64,000 nt of DNA, from NCBI GenBank assembly GCA_965221845.1, contig OZ244919.1:1922001-1986000 (forward strand), read 5' to 3'. Position numbers and translations under genes: made by a program. Each line of letters begins with the position of its first letter. The first letter of the stretch is position 1. Shown here one piece after another: positions 27,154-37,269 of the stretch. The notes below the pieces were generated by a model. That model had not been told where the DNA came from and ran no database searches. It saw only the letters and a program-made list of their open reading frames with translations. Source of the stretch: JAJEFO01 sp965221845 (GTDB taxonomy: Bacteria > Pseudomonadota > Alphaproteobacteria > Rhodobacterales > Rhodobacteraceae).

Positions 27154-28026
27154 ATGGTTCCGTTGGTCGACAGCCTGTCGGAGATCGCGGAACGATACGA
27201 TGCGCTCTTCTGCGACCTGTGGGGATGCGTGCATGACGGGGTGCGGGCCTATCCGGAGGCCATCGATGCGCTCCGCGCCTTTCGCGCCAGGGGCGGCAAG
27301 GTCGTTCTGCTGACAAACGCGCCGCGCCCGCGCGCGGGCGTGGAGCGGCAGCTCGAGATCCTTGGGGTTCCGCCGGATTGCTGGGACACGATTTCCACTA
27401 GCGGAGACAGCGCCCGGGTTGCCATGTTTCGCGGCGTCATCGGCGACCGCGTCTGGTTCATGGGACAGGATCAAGACCTGCCGTTCTTCGATCCGCCGAC
27501 AATCGTCTCCGATCCAATTGACGTGCACCTTGCCGGACTCGAGGACGCGACCGGAATTGCGTGCCTCGGCCCCTTTGACGCACATGCGGACCCATCCGTG
27601 AACCGCCCAGAATTCCTTCATGCCAGGCAGAAAGGACTGAAGCTTCTCTGCGCGAACCCTGACATCGTGGTCGACCGGGGCGAGAGCCGCGAGTGGTGTG
27701 CCGGCGCGCTTGCCCGGCTCTATGCGGAAATGGGCGGCGAGAGCCTTTACTTCGGCAAGCCGCACCCGCCGGTCTACGCCCTGGCGCGGGAACGGATGGC
27801 GCAGATCGGTGCACAGGTGCCTGACGAGCGGATCCTTTGCATCGGAGACGGCATTCAGACTGACATCTTGGGCGCATTGGGAGAGGATCTCGACTCCCTT
27901 TTCGTGACGGGAGGGCTGGCGCGCGAGCAAACGGCAACCGACCGCCAGCCGGAGCGGGTCGCCCTCGACGCGTTCATAGCCGAAACCCGCCTGACTCCCA
28001 CATATGCCATGGGCTATCTCAGATAG
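27154..28026 (+). CDS. HAD-superfamily class IIA hydrolase (TIGR01459 type)
   Basis: A 290-residue phosphatase-like protein. The nucleophile motif is seen as LFCDLWGCVHDG, motif II as VLLTNAPRP, and the C-terminal motif as FGKPHPPVY...CIGDGIQTDILGA. This matches the alphaproteobacterial TIGR01459 subfamily, of unknown substrate, often found near ribF. Here ribF is not present. It is coupled to ppaC by a three-base gap. Confidence 0.87.
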   Translation: MVPLVDSLSEIAERYDALFCDLWGCVHDGVRAYPEAIDALRAFRARGGKVVLLTNAPRPRAGVERQLEILGVPPDCWDTISTSGDSARVAMFRGVIGDRVWFMGQDQDLPFFDPPTIVSDPIDVHLAGLEDATGIACLGPFDAHADPSVNRPEFLHARQKGLKLLCANPDIVVDRGESREWCAGALARLYAEMGGESLYFGKPHPPVYALARERMAQIGAQVPDERILCIGDGIQTDILGALGEDLDSLFVTGGLAREQTATDRQPERVALDAFIAETRLTPTYAMGYLR

Positions 28027-29024
28027 GTCCGACGTCCCTGCAGCCCTTGGCAGAGCCGGCTTTCCATCATCCGGCATCCGCATCCGCTTCAGCTGCTGCC
28101 GCCGTCACCGACGCGCTGCTGCAGAGTGTTTCGGCGACCAGGTGCCGGCCGGGAGCGTCATCGCCCTGGCGCTTGCCTGCATCCCGGGGCAGACGCCCGC
28201 CTTCCCCGGCCGCCGCGTGACCCGGCGCCAGATCGCGGACATCCAGAAGACGGGAAAAGACGGGTCAGTTTTCAACGCCTGTTGGCAAGCCGGAGAGCCG
28301 AAGCCGCCGACGCGGGCCGAGCGGGGCCGCGTCGCGGCCTCCGACCGCCGGTTCTCGAAGGGCTGGAAAGCTATCGTCGCGGCCACCACGGCCGTGAACG
28401 GATCGAAGATCGCCCTGTCGAGGGATCCCGCGGGCCGCCTTCGTCCTGCTCGCCCTCGCACGCCGGTTCTCCAGCCGCTGCGACGGCGACGTCATCGGCG
28501 GCGGCGGCGAGGACGGCCTGCCGGCCATGCGCAACGACTTCCGGAACGGCCTGCGCCTCGTTGGCAGGGAGACCGGGCCCTCTTCCTGCGGCGGGCCGAT
28601 ACGGTCAGGCACGCCGTCGCGCGGATCATGAACGGGCTCTCGCGCTGCCTCCAGCGCGAGCGGCCGGGGACGCAGCCACCCGCGAAGGTCCATGCAGCCA
28701 GGGAGCAAGCGGCAGGCCGCCTGACATCAGGGAAGGCCACGGAAACAGGCCCCCGGCTTCCGGCGCACGCCCGAAGCGCGGGGGCTTTCCTGTCCGAACG
28801 CAGGGAAAATTATCCCGAATGCCATTGCCCGAAGCCGGCACGCTTCCTGCCTCTCCGGACGCGCCGCGAAGTCAATGACGGCGAGTGCCGCCGAACAGCA
28901 GCAGGCGGTCCTCGAACCATGCAAGGATCAGGGAAGTTCTCGCAGGCGTCCATACGCCCTGTTCGGCATCAAGCGCCTACAGGGCGCTGGCGCGCCACGT
29001 CTTCAGAGACTCCGCTTTCGGCAA
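28027..29024. other. About 1 kb without a recognised gene
   Basis: No frame shows recognisable motifs. One feature stands out: CCCGAATGCCATTGCCCG at 28814-28831 resembles the right end of the MITE-like element at 23314-23330. Part of the stretch may therefore be a decayed mobile element. No partner end was found. Confidence 0.4.
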
Positions 29025-29312
29025 TCAGCCGTTCACGCTGTCCTTGAGTGCCTTGGCTATGGTCATCTTCACGACCTTGTCGGCGTCCTTGTGGATCTTC
29101 TGGCCGGTTGCAGGGTTGCGAACCATGCGCGCAGGGCGTTCGCGGCAGTAGATCTTGCCGACACCGGGCAACGCCACGGCCCCGCCGGAAGACACTTCCT
29201 TCCTGATGACCGAAACGATCGCGTCAAGTGCGGCTGCTGCCGACCTCTTGTCGCTGCCCAGTTCGTCTGCGAGCGTCGCGACAAGCTGCGTCTTGGTCAA
29301 TGCCTTTGTCAT
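29025..29312 (-). CDS. hup: HU-family DNA-binding protein
   Basis: A 95-residue nucleoid protein: TKTQLVATLADELGSDKRSA forms the dimerisation helices. VALPGVGKIYCRERPARMVRNPATG holds the DNA-binding beta arm with its usual RNPxTG tip, and VVKMTIAKALKDSVN is the C-terminal helix. AGAGGAGATTCAGC precedes the ATG at 29312. It is somewhat divergent from canonical HupB (for example GKIYCRERPAR). The upstream region is AT-rich, as expected for a strong promoter. Confidence 0.92.
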   Translation of the reverse strand: MTKALTKTQLVATLADELGSDKRSAAAALDAIVSVIRKEVSSGGAVALPGVGKIYCRERPARMVRNPATGQKIHKDADKVVKMTIAKALKDSVNG

Positions 29313-29440
29313 GCTGAATCTCCTCTTCCGGCTCCAGTTGTAGCGCTTCAGCCCTACCTTACTGAATATTGAGGCAATACGCAAGCAATTGCGACAACAA
29401 TCCGCATCTGCGTCACATTTTGAGAGATTGCGCCGTCATT

Positions 29441-30919
29441 TCAAAGAAATGCCGTCTCCTCGAAGCTGCGCAGCTTGCGGGAATGTATGCGTTCGAGCGG
29501 CATTTCGCGGAGCCTTTCCATGGCGCGTATTCCCGCGAGAAGATGCTTCGCGACCTGGGTCTTGTAAAAATCGGACGCCATTCCAGGCAGCTTCAGCTCG
29601 CCGTGCAGCGGCTTGTCGGAGACGCAGAGCAGCGTCCCGTAGGGCACGCGGAACCTGAATCCGTTGGCAGCGATCGTCGCGGATTCCATGTCGAGCGCGA
29701 TCGCGCGGCTTTGGCTCAGCCGCTGGACAGGCCCGGACTGGTCCCGCAGCTCCCAGTTGCGGTTGTCGATCGTGGCGACCGTGCCCGTTCGCATGACCTG
29801 CTTCAGGTCGTAGCCTTCGTGCCTGGTCACGTCCGCGACCGCGCCTTCCAGGGCCACCTGGATCTCCGCAAGCGCCGGAATGGGCATCCAGACCGGCAGG
29901 TCATCGTCGAGGACATGGTCCTCACGCAGATACGCGTGCGCCAGGACGAAATCCCCGAGCTGCTGCGAATTCCGCAGCCCCGCGCAATGTCCGAGCATCA
30001 GCCAGGCATGGGGCCGGAGCACCGCGATATGGTCGGTCGCCGTCTTCGCGTTCGACGGGCCGACGCCGATGTTGACAAGGGTTATGCCCGCGCCGCCCTC
30101 CCGCTTGAGGTGAAATGCGGGCATCTGCGGCAGGCTGGCCGGGCGGTCCAGCGGCGCGTCTGGGGACGCGATCTCGGCATTGCCGGGGCCGACGAAAGAC
30201 GTGTACCCGCTGGCCGGGTCGGCGAGCACCCTGCGTGCGAACGTCTCGAATTCGTCCACGTAGAACTGATAGTTCGTGAAAAGCACGTGGTTCTGGAAGT
30301 GGCCGGCATCCGTCGCCATGTAGTGAGACAGCCGCGCCAGGGAGTAGTCGATCCTCTGCGCCGTGAACGGCGCCAAGGGATGGGACCCGTCCTCATGGAT
30401 GAATCCGTGGCGATTGACGATATCGTCGTTGATCGTCGCAAGTTCCGGCACGTCGAAGACGTCGCGCAGCGACTGTTCCAGGATGCCGCCCTTCGGAATC
30501 CGGCGCGCCCCCCCGCCGGCGACCGCGAAGTGAACGGGAATCGGGGTCTTCGAGACCCCGACCTGCACGGGTACCTTGTGCTGCTCGATCAGGAGCCCGA
30601 TCTGTTCGGTCAGGTAGTTCCTGAACAGGTCCGGACGCGTGATGGTCGTGGAATAGCGTCCCGGCTCGATGACGTGGCCAAAGCTCGCCCGCGTGTCCCT
30701 TGTCGCGTAGACCGCGGTCGTCAGCCGAATCTCCGGGTAGCATGCGCGCACGCGGCGGGAGGGCATTCCGTTGGCGACGGCGTCGTCGAAGCGGCTGCGC
30801 AGGAACCCTGCGGACGCCTGGTACAAGAGGAGCAGCCGCTCGACGGCGCACGCGCCATCGGCAAAGTCCTCGTGTTCCGGAGTTTCCGGCGCCTGGACAT
30901 GGCGCCTCTCCCCGGTCAC
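29441..30919 (-). CDS. amn: AMP nucleosidase
   Basis: A 492-residue enzyme that splits AMP into adenine and ribose 5-phosphate. The N-terminal Amn domain (YPEIRLTTAVYATRDTRASF) is followed by the nucleoside-phosphorylase-like domain with TLVNIGVGPSNAKTATDH, MLGHCAGLRNSQ and ALDMESATIAANGFRFRVPYG. Length fits (about 484-490). GTG at 30919 was chosen because it overlaps the ade stop (GTGA). With ade it forms a two-step route from AMP to hypoxanthine. Confidence 0.95.
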   Translation of the reverse strand: MTGERRHVQAPETPEHEDFADGACAVERLLLLYQASAGFLRSRFDDAVANGMPSRRVRACYPEIRLTTAVYATRDTRASFGHVIEPGRYSTTITRPDLFRNYLTEQIGLLIEQHKVPVQVGVSKTPIPVHFAVAGGGARRIPKGGILEQSLRDVFDVPELATINDDIVNRHGFIHEDGSHPLAPFTAQRIDYSLARLSHYMATDAGHFQNHVLFTNYQFYVDEFETFARRVLADPASGYTSFVGPGNAEIASPDAPLDRPASLPQMPAFHLKREGGAGITLVNIGVGPSNAKTATDHIAVLRPHAWLMLGHCAGLRNSQQLGDFVLAHAYLREDHVLDDDLPVWMPIPALAEIQVALEGAVADVTRHEGYDLKQVMRTGTVATIDNRNWELRDQSGPVQRLSQSRAIALDMESATIAANGFRFRVPYGTLLCVSDKPLHGELKLPGMASDFYKTQVAKHLLAGIRAMERLREMPLERIHSRKLRSFEETAFL

Positions 30920-32715
30920 GCCATGTCCTCCAGTGGCCCGGTCAGCTCGAACCGGCCGACATCGACCAGGCCAAGGTCCGAGATGCGCAGGGCGGGAATC
31001 ACCGCCAAGGCCAGAAGGGAGTGCTGCATGAAGGCGTTGTTCAAGGCGCAGCCGCATTCCGCCATCGCGGCCACCATCCGATCCGCCTGAGCCGCGACCT
31101 CGCGGGCCGGGCTGTCGGACATGAGCCCGGCGATCGGCAGCTCGACGAGAGCGACCTCCGCGCCGCGCTTCCAGACCGTCACGCCGCCGCCCACCTCGCC
31201 AAGCCGGTTGGCCGCCGCCGCCATGTCCGCGCGATCCGTGCCGACGACAATCATGTGGTGGCTGTCATGAGCCACCGTCGACGCCACCGCCATGCGCGCC
31301 GTGTAGCCGAACCCGGAGACGAAGCCGTTCACGACCCGTCCGGTGGCCCGATGCCGCTCAACGAGCGCGACGTGCGCAACTTCGCCCCTCGCTTCCACCA
31401 CGCCGTCGACGACCGGCAGCCGGACGGTCAGCGCCTCGGTCGGCGCCTGGTTCTCGACCACGCCGATCACTCTCGCGACCACGCCGCCCGCTGCCTGCGG
31501 CGCCGTCACCGCGAAGTCCTCGGTCGCGAGCGTCTTGCCCAGATGGACGGTCGCCCGTGTTTCCGGGGGCCAGTCAAGATGCGGGCATTCGGCTTTCAGC
31601 TCTCCCGCCTCGGCCACGGTCACGCCGCGCGCGATCACGTGCTCGATGGGCAGCGCTTCCAGATCCGAAGTCAGGATCACGTCCGCCCGCCGGCCTGGCG
31701 CGATGGATCCGAGCTCGCGTTCAAGACCGAAATGCGTCGCCGTGTTCACGGTCGCCATCTGGAGCGCGACCAGGGGATCGGCGCCGCACCCGATAGCGTG
31801 ACGGACAACACGGTCCATGTGGCCGTCGTTCACGAGCGTCCCCGAATGGCAGTCGTCAGTGCAGAGAATGAAGTTCCTCGGATCAAGGCCGCGTTCGGCA
31901 ACGGCCGCGATCTGGCTCTCGACGTCATGCCAGGCGCTGCCAAGGCGCAGCATTGCCCGCATGCCCTGTCTCGCCCGCGCGATCGCGTCAGCCTCCGCCG
32001 TTCCCTCATGGTCGTCCGCTGCGCCGCTCGCGGCATATGCGTGGAAAGGCACTCCAAGATCGGGGCTGGCATAGTGCCCTCCGACGGTCCGCCCCGCCGC
32101 CTGCGTCGCGGCGATGGCGTCAAGCGGCTTGCGATCGCCGGCAATGACGCCCGGAAAGTTCATCATCTCGCCCAAGCCCGCGATTCCGGGCCAGCCCATG
32201 GCCTCCTTAACGTCATCAGCCGTGATTTCGCAGCCCGTGGTTTCCAGTCCTGGCGCCGACGGCACGCAGGACGGCATCTGAGTGAAGATGTTGATCGGCT
32301 GAAGCAGCGACTCGTCATGCATGAGGCGGACGCCCCTGAGGCCCAGAACGTTGGCGATCTCGTGCGGGTCATGGAAAATGGTCGTCGTGCCATGGGGGAT
32401 CACGGCGGCGGCGAACTCGGCCGGCGTCAGCATGCCGCTCTCGATGTGCATGTGCCCGTCGCACAGGCCGGGAACCAGGTAGCGGCCCCCTGCGTCGACG
32501 AGTGCCGTGTCGTCGCCAACCGTGTGTGACGCATCCGGGCCGAGATAGGCGAACCGGCCGTCGGCAATGGCCACCTCCCATCCGTCATGCACCTCGCGTG
32601 ACTGGACATTGACGATCCTGCCGCACCGGATCACGAGATCGGCGCGCTCGCGCCCTGCGGCCACCGCCACCAGACGGGCACCGGACGTCGCCCTTGATTC
32701 CGAGAAGCTGGTCAT
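30916..32715 (-). CDS. ade: Adenine deaminase
   Basis: A 599-residue amidohydrolase converting adenine to hypoxanthine and ammonia. The metal-binding motif GLCDGHMHIESGMLTP is near residue 84. GTTTIFHDPHEIANVLG, CTDDCHSGTLVNDGHMDRVV and the C-terminal HDSHHMIVVG are all family hallmarks. Length is typical of Ade. It is the first gene of the ade-amn unit and is divergent from the epimerase gene across about 235 bases. Confidence 0.95.
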   Translation of the reverse strand: MTSFSESRATSGARLVAVAAGRERADLVIRCGRIVNVQSREVHDGWEVAIADGRFAYLGPDASHTVGDDTALVDAGGRYLVPGLCDGHMHIESGMLTPAEFAAAVIPHGTTTIFHDPHEIANVLGLRGVRLMHDESLLQPINIFTQMPSCVPSAPGLETTGCEITADDVKEAMGWPGIAGLGEMMNFPGVIAGDRKPLDAIAATQAAGRTVGGHYASPDLGVPFHAYAASGAADDHEGTAEADAIARARQGMRAMLRLGSAWHDVESQIAAVAERGLDPRNFILCTDDCHSGTLVNDGHMDRVVRHAIGCGADPLVALQMATVNTATHFGLERELGSIAPGRRADVILTSDLEALPIEHVIARGVTVAEAGELKAECPHLDWPPETRATVHLGKTLATEDFAVTAPQAAGGVVARVIGVVENQAPTEALTVRLPVVDGVVEARGEVAHVALVERHRATGRVVNGFVSGFGYTARMAVASTVAHDSHHMIVVGTDRADMAAAANRLGEVGGGVTVWKRGAEVALVELPIAGLMSDSPAREVAAQADRMVAAMAECGCALNNAFMQHSLLALAVIPALRISDLGLVDVGRFELTGPLEDMA

Positions 32716-32951
32716 GCCCGCAGCCTACACGCTTCCCCGAGGAACGGCGACCCCCGGACCGCAGGACCGGTCCGGACGCCTGCGCACGCCCCGCCGGTCC
32801 GCGCTACGGTTTCGAGAGGCGCCATGCCAGCCAAACGGAACTGCCGTCCGCCATGACCGGGCGTTCGCGCACCGACGGTCAGGCTGGCGGGAATTGCTGG
32901 CGAATGCGCGCAAGGGCTTGATCCCGGCCGAAATAGACTCATCCTGACCGG

Positions 32952-33833
32952 ATGACGAATACGCTTCTGTCGATCGGGCACGGATTCTCGGCCCGGGCCC
33001 TGGCGCGTCTGCTGCTTGACGAAGGATGGCGCGTCATCGGCACCACGCGCAGCGCGGAAAAGGCGGATGCGCTTCGCGCCGAGGGCGTGGAAGCGATCAC
33101 ATGGCCAGGCGAGTCGCTCCCTCTTGCGGAAGCGACGCATCTCCTTGTTTCGGTTGCGCCGGTCGGATCCGGCGATCCGGTACTCGAGCTGGCCGGAGAC
33201 CAGGTCGGCGCGGCGCGGCATTTGCAGTGGGCGGGATACCTGTCCACGACCGCCGTGTACGGCGATCACAAGGGAGGCTGGGTCGACGAGACCACGCCGC
33301 TCGCGCCGGCAACCGACCGCGGCAGGGCGCGCGCGGCGGCGGAATCGGCCTGGGCGGCGCGCGGACTGCCGCTGCACATCTTCCGGCTTGCGGGAATCTA
33401 CGGGCCCGGGCGCGGGCCGCTCGAGAAGGTCCGGCGCGGCACCGCGCGCAGGATCGTCAAGGACGGCCAGGTTTTCAGCCGCATCCATGTCGAGGACATC
33501 GCGGCGGTTCTCGCCGCATCGATCAGGAGACCCGATCCGGGCGCGATCTACAATGTCTGTGATGACGTCCCGTCGCCGCCGGACGAGGTTGTCGAACACG
33601 CGGCGCGGCTGCTGGGACGTCCCTTGCCGCCGGCCGTCGATCTGGACTCCCCCGGGATCTCGCCCATGGCGAGGAGCTTCTACGCCGAGTCGAAACGGGT
33701 GCGAAACGACCGGATCAAGAACGATCTCGGCGTGACCCTCCGCCATCCGGACTACAGGTCCGGTCTCGCGGCCCTGCTGGACGCGGAGGCAGACGAAGGC
33801 GCTCCGATCGCGCGCCGGGACCCGGAAGCGTGA
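32952..33833 (+). CDS. NAD(P)-binding epimerase/reductase of the extended SDR fold (YeeZ-like)
   Basis: A 293-residue Rossmann protein. The N-terminus LLSIGHGFSARALARLLLDE is a variant GxGxxA dinucleotide motif. YLSTTAVYGDHKGGWVDE and LPLHIFRLAGIYGPGRGPLE follow, and the C-terminus shows FSRIHVEDIAAVL and YNVCDDVPSPP. These match the YeeZ/GalE-like group, whose substrate is not known. It stands alone, divergent from ade. Confidence 0.82.
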   Translation: MTNTLLSIGHGFSARALARLLLDEGWRVIGTTRSAEKADALRAEGVEAITWPGESLPLAEATHLLVSVAPVGSGDPVLELAGDQVGAARHLQWAGYLSTTAVYGDHKGGWVDETTPLAPATDRGRARAAAESAWAARGLPLHIFRLAGIYGPGRGPLEKVRRGTARRIVKDGQVFSRIHVEDIAAVLAASIRRPDPGAIYNVCDDVPSPPDEVVEHAARLLGRPLPPAVDLDSPGISPMARSFYAESKRVRNDRIKNDLGVTLRHPDYRSGLAALLDAEADEGAPIARRDPEA

Positions 33834-34217
33834 TGAAGGCTGTCGGCGGCCATGCACGCGTCCACTGGCGTCAGCCAGGTCAAGGACCATCTGGACGTCT
33901 TCACCCGAGGCCTCGGGCAGGGGACCGCGCCGCACGGCCGAACGCGGCGATCGGGATGCGCGCCAGCCGGCCTCGCAGTCGAGCACCCTTTTCATGCGGC
34001 CTGACTCGCCTCCCGCTGCCGCACATGGAGACGGACGCTCCTCAAGCCCGTCGAAGGCGAGGCATCGGCGCTGCGCCGCGGATTGCGCGTCCCTTGAACG
34101 AACCGGCCGATGCGGCCGCGGGACGCCACCTGCGCACAGCGGCCTCGCGGCGTTCCGGCCTTCGACGTCGCGCGGGCTTGCCCGATGACGAGGCGGCATG
34201 GCACTGGTGCCGGAGAC
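33834..34217. other. Intergenic stretch between epimerase gene and dxs
   Basis: Two convergent genes flank it. I see no gene or clear terminator hairpin. Confidence 0.4.
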
Positions 34218-36146
34218 TCAGGCCGGCCTCTCCAGAACGACAGCCTCCAGCATCTCAAGAACCTTGGCCTCGATATGCCCTGCATTCAGCGCCGCTGCCT
34301 CGTACATTTCGCGTGGCGCCGCCTGATCGATGAAGGCGTCCGGCAGGACCATGGAGCGGAATCTCAGGCCCGAATCGAACACGCCTTCGTCGGCAAGAAG
34401 CTGTGCCACGTGGCTGCCAAACCCGCCGACCGAACCTTCCTCAACCGTCAGGAGCGCATCGTGGCCTCTGGCAAGGTCGAGAACCAGGTCGCGGTCCAGC
34501 GGCTTGGCAAAGCGGGCGTCGGCAACCGTCGGGCTGATGCCCCGGTGGGTCGCCAGGACTTCCGCCGCGCCTTCCGCCTCGGAAAGCCTTGTCCCAAGGG
34601 AAAGGATCGCGACGCCGCTTCCTTCCCGGACGACACGGCCCTTGCCGATGTCAAGAATCTCGCCCCGTTCCGGCAGATCGACGCCCGTGCCCTCGCCCCT
34701 GGGGTAACGGAAGGCTATCGGCCCCGCGTCGTGGGCCACGGCCGTCGCCACCATGTGCACCAGTTCGGCCTCGTCCGCGGCAGCCATCACGGTCATGTTC
34801 GGCAAGCAGGACAGGTAGGCGACGTCAAACGCGCCCGCATGCGTCGCCCCGTCGGCGCCCACGAGTCCTGCGCGGTCGATGGCGAACCGCACGGGCAGGT
34901 TCTGGAGCGCGACGTCGTGCACGACCTGGTCGTACCCGCGCTGAAGGAAGGTCGAGTAAATCGCGCAGAACGGCTTCAGGCCGCCGGCCGCCATTCCGGC
35001 AGAAAACGTGACGCCATGCTGCTCGGCGATCCCGACGTCGAAGCAGCGCCTGGGAAAGCGATCGGCAAACAGGTTCAGGCCGGTCCCGTCAGGCATTGCC
35101 GCCGTGACGGCGACGATCCTGTCATCGCGGGTCGCCTCGTCCGTGAGCGCCCTGGCGAACACGCTCGTATAGGACGGCGCGTTTGGCCGCGACTTGCTCT
35201 GCTCGCCGGTTTGCACGTTGAACTTGGCGACGCCATGTCCCTTGTCGCGGGCATCTTCCGCAGGAGCGTATCCCTTGCCCTTCCGCGTGATCGCGTGGAC
35301 CAGGACAGGGCCTGTCGCGCGCGTCCGGACGGCGCGCAGAACCGGAAGCAGCTGGTCCAGATCGTGGCCGTCAACGGGGCCGATGTAGGAGAATCCGAGC
35401 TCCTCGAAGAGGGTTCCGCCGACCACGCTGTGCTTGAGGACGTCCTTGGCCCGCTTCGCGCCTTCGCGGAAAGGCTGCGGCAAGAGGCTGACGGCGCTCG
35501 TGGCGGCAGACTTCAGTTCCTGGAAGGGGGCGCCCGCGTAGAGCCGCGTGAGGTAGGCGGACATTGCGCCGACAGGCGGCGCAATGGACATCTCGTTGTC
35601 GTTCAGGATGACGATCAGGCGCTTGCCGAGGTCGCCCGCGTTGTTCAGGGCCTCATACGCCATGCCGGCGCTGATCGCGCCGTCGCCGATGACAGCAACG
35701 GCATCGCCGAGACCGCCTTCGCAGTTTCCGCCCAGTTCGCGGGCAACCGTGAATCCCAGGGCCGCGGAGATCGATGTCGAGCTGTGGGCCGCGCCGAACG
35801 GGTCGTACGGGCTTTCGGTCCGCTTGGTGAAGCCCGACAGTCCGTCCTTCTGCCTGAGCGTCCTGATCCGTTCGCGCCGTTCGGTAAGGATCTTGTGCGG
35901 ATAGCACTGGTGCGACACGTCCCAGATGAGCTTGTCCCTCGGCGCGTCGAAGACCGCATGAAGCGCAACGGTCAGCTCGACGACGCCCAGCCCGGCGCCA
36001 AGATGCCCGCCGGTTTCGCTGACCGCGCTTATCGTCTCCTCACGCAGCTCGCCCGCAAGCATCCCGAGCTCGCGGTCCGAGAGCCGCTTCAGGTCCGAGG
36101 GCAGGGCAATGGTGTCCAGAAGCGGAGTATGCGGTTTGTCGCTCAT
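34218..36146 (-). CDS. dxs: 1-deoxy-D-xylulose-5-phosphate synthase
   Basis: A 642-residue TPP enzyme that condenses pyruvate and glyceraldehyde 3-phosphate, the first step of the non-mevalonate isoprenoid pathway. Motifs are SETGGHLGAGLGVVELTVAL, VSHQCYPHKILTERRERI, the TPP-binding VIGDGAISAGMAYEALNN and the transketolase Glu region in DVGIAEQHGVTFSAGMA. Full length. It lies 15 bases behind ispA, so xseB-ispA-dxs form an operon, the usual alphaproteobacterial arrangement. Confidence 0.97.
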   Translation of the reverse strand: MSDKPHTPLLDTIALPSDLKRLSDRELGMLAGELREETISAVSETGGHLGAGLGVVELTVALHAVFDAPRDKLIWDVSHQCYPHKILTERRERIRTLRQKDGLSGFTKRTESPYDPFGAAHSSTSISAALGFTVARELGGNCEGGLGDAVAVIGDGAISAGMAYEALNNAGDLGKRLIVILNDNEMSIAPPVGAMSAYLTRLYAGAPFQELKSAATSAVSLLPQPFREGAKRAKDVLKHSVVGGTLFEELGFSYIGPVDGHDLDQLLPVLRAVRTRATGPVLVHAITRKGKGYAPAEDARDKGHGVAKFNVQTGEQSKSRPNAPSYTSVFARALTDEATRDDRIVAVTAAMPDGTGLNLFADRFPRRCFDVGIAEQHGVTFSAGMAAGGLKPFCAIYSTFLQRGYDQVVHDVALQNLPVRFAIDRAGLVGADGATHAGAFDVAYLSCLPNMTVMAAADEAELVHMVATAVAHDAGPIAFRYPRGEGTGVDLPERGEILDIGKGRVVREGSGVAILSLGTRLSEAEGAAEVLATHRGISPTVADARFAKPLDRDLVLDLARGHDALLTVEEGSVGGFGSHVAQLLADEGVFDSGLRFRSMVLPDAFIDQAAPREMYEAAALNAGHIEAKVLEMLEAVVLERPA

Positions 36147-36161
36147 GGTGCCTCCATGCCT

Positions 36162-37025
36162 TCAAAACTCCCGTTCCATAACAAATCTTGCCGCCTCGCG
36201 CAAGGGTTCCGCCCTTTCGCCGTATGCGGCAAGCGCGGCCATCGCCTCGTCGACCAGATGCCGCGCCCTCTCCCGCGCGCCGGACAGGCCCAGATGGGAC
36301 ACGAAAGTCGCCTTTCCCATGCCCTCGTCCTTCCTGAGACGCTTTCCGGTCCTTGATTCGTCCCCCGCGACGTCGAGAATGTCGTCGGCGATCTGGAAGG
36401 CGCGGCCGAGGCATCTTGCATAGCGCACCATTCCTGACGGATCCTCGCCCGCCAAAACAGGGCCCGCGGCACAGCTCCAGACGATGAGCGCTCCGGTCTT
36501 GCCGTCCTGCAGGCTTTCGATCTCGGACAGGCGCAGCGGCGTGTCGGCGGCTTCGGCCGCGATGTCCATCGCCTGGCCGCGGACAAGTTCCCGTCCGCCG
36601 GCCGTCCGCGCCAGCGAAAGCGAGAGCGCCAGCTTCGCCTCGGCCGGCGGCGGGCCCAGTGCGACGAGCTCGAAGGCAAGCGCCTGCAAGGCGTCCCCGA
36701 CAAGGATTGCGGTGGCTTCGTCCCATTTGACGTGCACGGTCGGACGGCCGCGCCGCATGTCGTCGTCGTCCATCGCCGGCAGGTCGTCATGCACGAGCGA
36801 GTAGGCGTGGACCGCCTCAGCCGCGGCCGCCGCCCAGATCGCCGACCCGCCGGGGACGCCGTGAAGCGCGGCGCTCTCCAGGACCAGGAACCCCCGCAAC
36901 CGCTTGCCGCCGTCAAGGGCATGCGCCATGCCATCGCGGATCCTGTCTGCCGGAAGCCCGGAAACCGCATCCTTCAGGCAGGCGTCGATCTCGCCTGCCC
37001 GCTCGTTCATGCGCTTCACGAACAT
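36162..37025 (-). CDS. ispA: Farnesyl/geranyl diphosphate synthase
   Basis: A 287-residue polyprenyl synthase. The first Asp-rich motif is LVHDDLPAMDDDDMRRG and the second is QIADDILDV; KRLRGFLVLES gives the substrate-binding Lys-Arg. It makes the C15 (or C10) prenyl diphosphate from IPP and DMAPP. Its ATG overlaps the xseB TGA (ATGA at 37025). dxs follows. Confidence 0.95.
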   Translation of the reverse strand: MFVKRMNERAGEIDACLKDAVSGLPADRIRDGMAHALDGGKRLRGFLVLESAALHGVPGGSAIWAAAAAEAVHAYSLVHDDLPAMDDDDMRRGRPTVHVKWDEATAILVGDALQALAFELVALGPPPAEAKLALSLSLARTAGGRELVRGQAMDIAAEAADTPLRLSEIESLQDGKTGALIVWSCAAGPVLAGEDPSGMVRYARCLGRAFQIADDILDVAGDESRTGKRLRKDEGMGKATFVSHLGLSGARERARHLVDEAMAALAAYGERAEPLREAARFVMEREF

Positions 37026-37267
37026 CAGGCGGCCTCGATGCCTTCAGTCCCGGCCGCCCGGCCGTCCGCGTCCAGCGTGATCCGCGCGACCTTCTCCTCC
37101 GCTTCCGCCAGCTTGTTCTGGCAATGCGCCTTCAGGGCTGCTCCGCGCTCGTACAGCCTGACCGAATCCTCCAGCGGAACCTCGCCTGCCTCCAGCATGC
37201 CGACAACCGATTCGAGCTCCTTCATCGCGTCCTCGAAGCTCATCCTCTCCACGGGCGTGTCGCTCAT
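37025..37267 (-). CDS. xseB: Exodeoxyribonuclease VII small subunit
   Basis: An 80-residue helical protein with MSFEDAMKELESVVGMLEAG and PLEDSVRLYERGAALKAHCQ, the standard XseB pattern. It pairs with XseA, which is not in the window. It is coupled to ispA by an ATGA overlap and begins two bases after the HDAC-family gene ends, so it probably shares that transcript. Confidence 0.94.
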   Translation of the reverse strand: MSDTPVERMSFEDAMKELESVVGMLEAGEVPLEDSVRLYERGAALKAHCQNKLAEAEEKVARITLDADGRAAGTEGIEAA

Positions 37268-37269
37268 CC

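Noticed and set aside
34110..36356. 748-codon open frame opposite dxs
   Set aside because: Antisense shadow of dxs, with no motif of its own.
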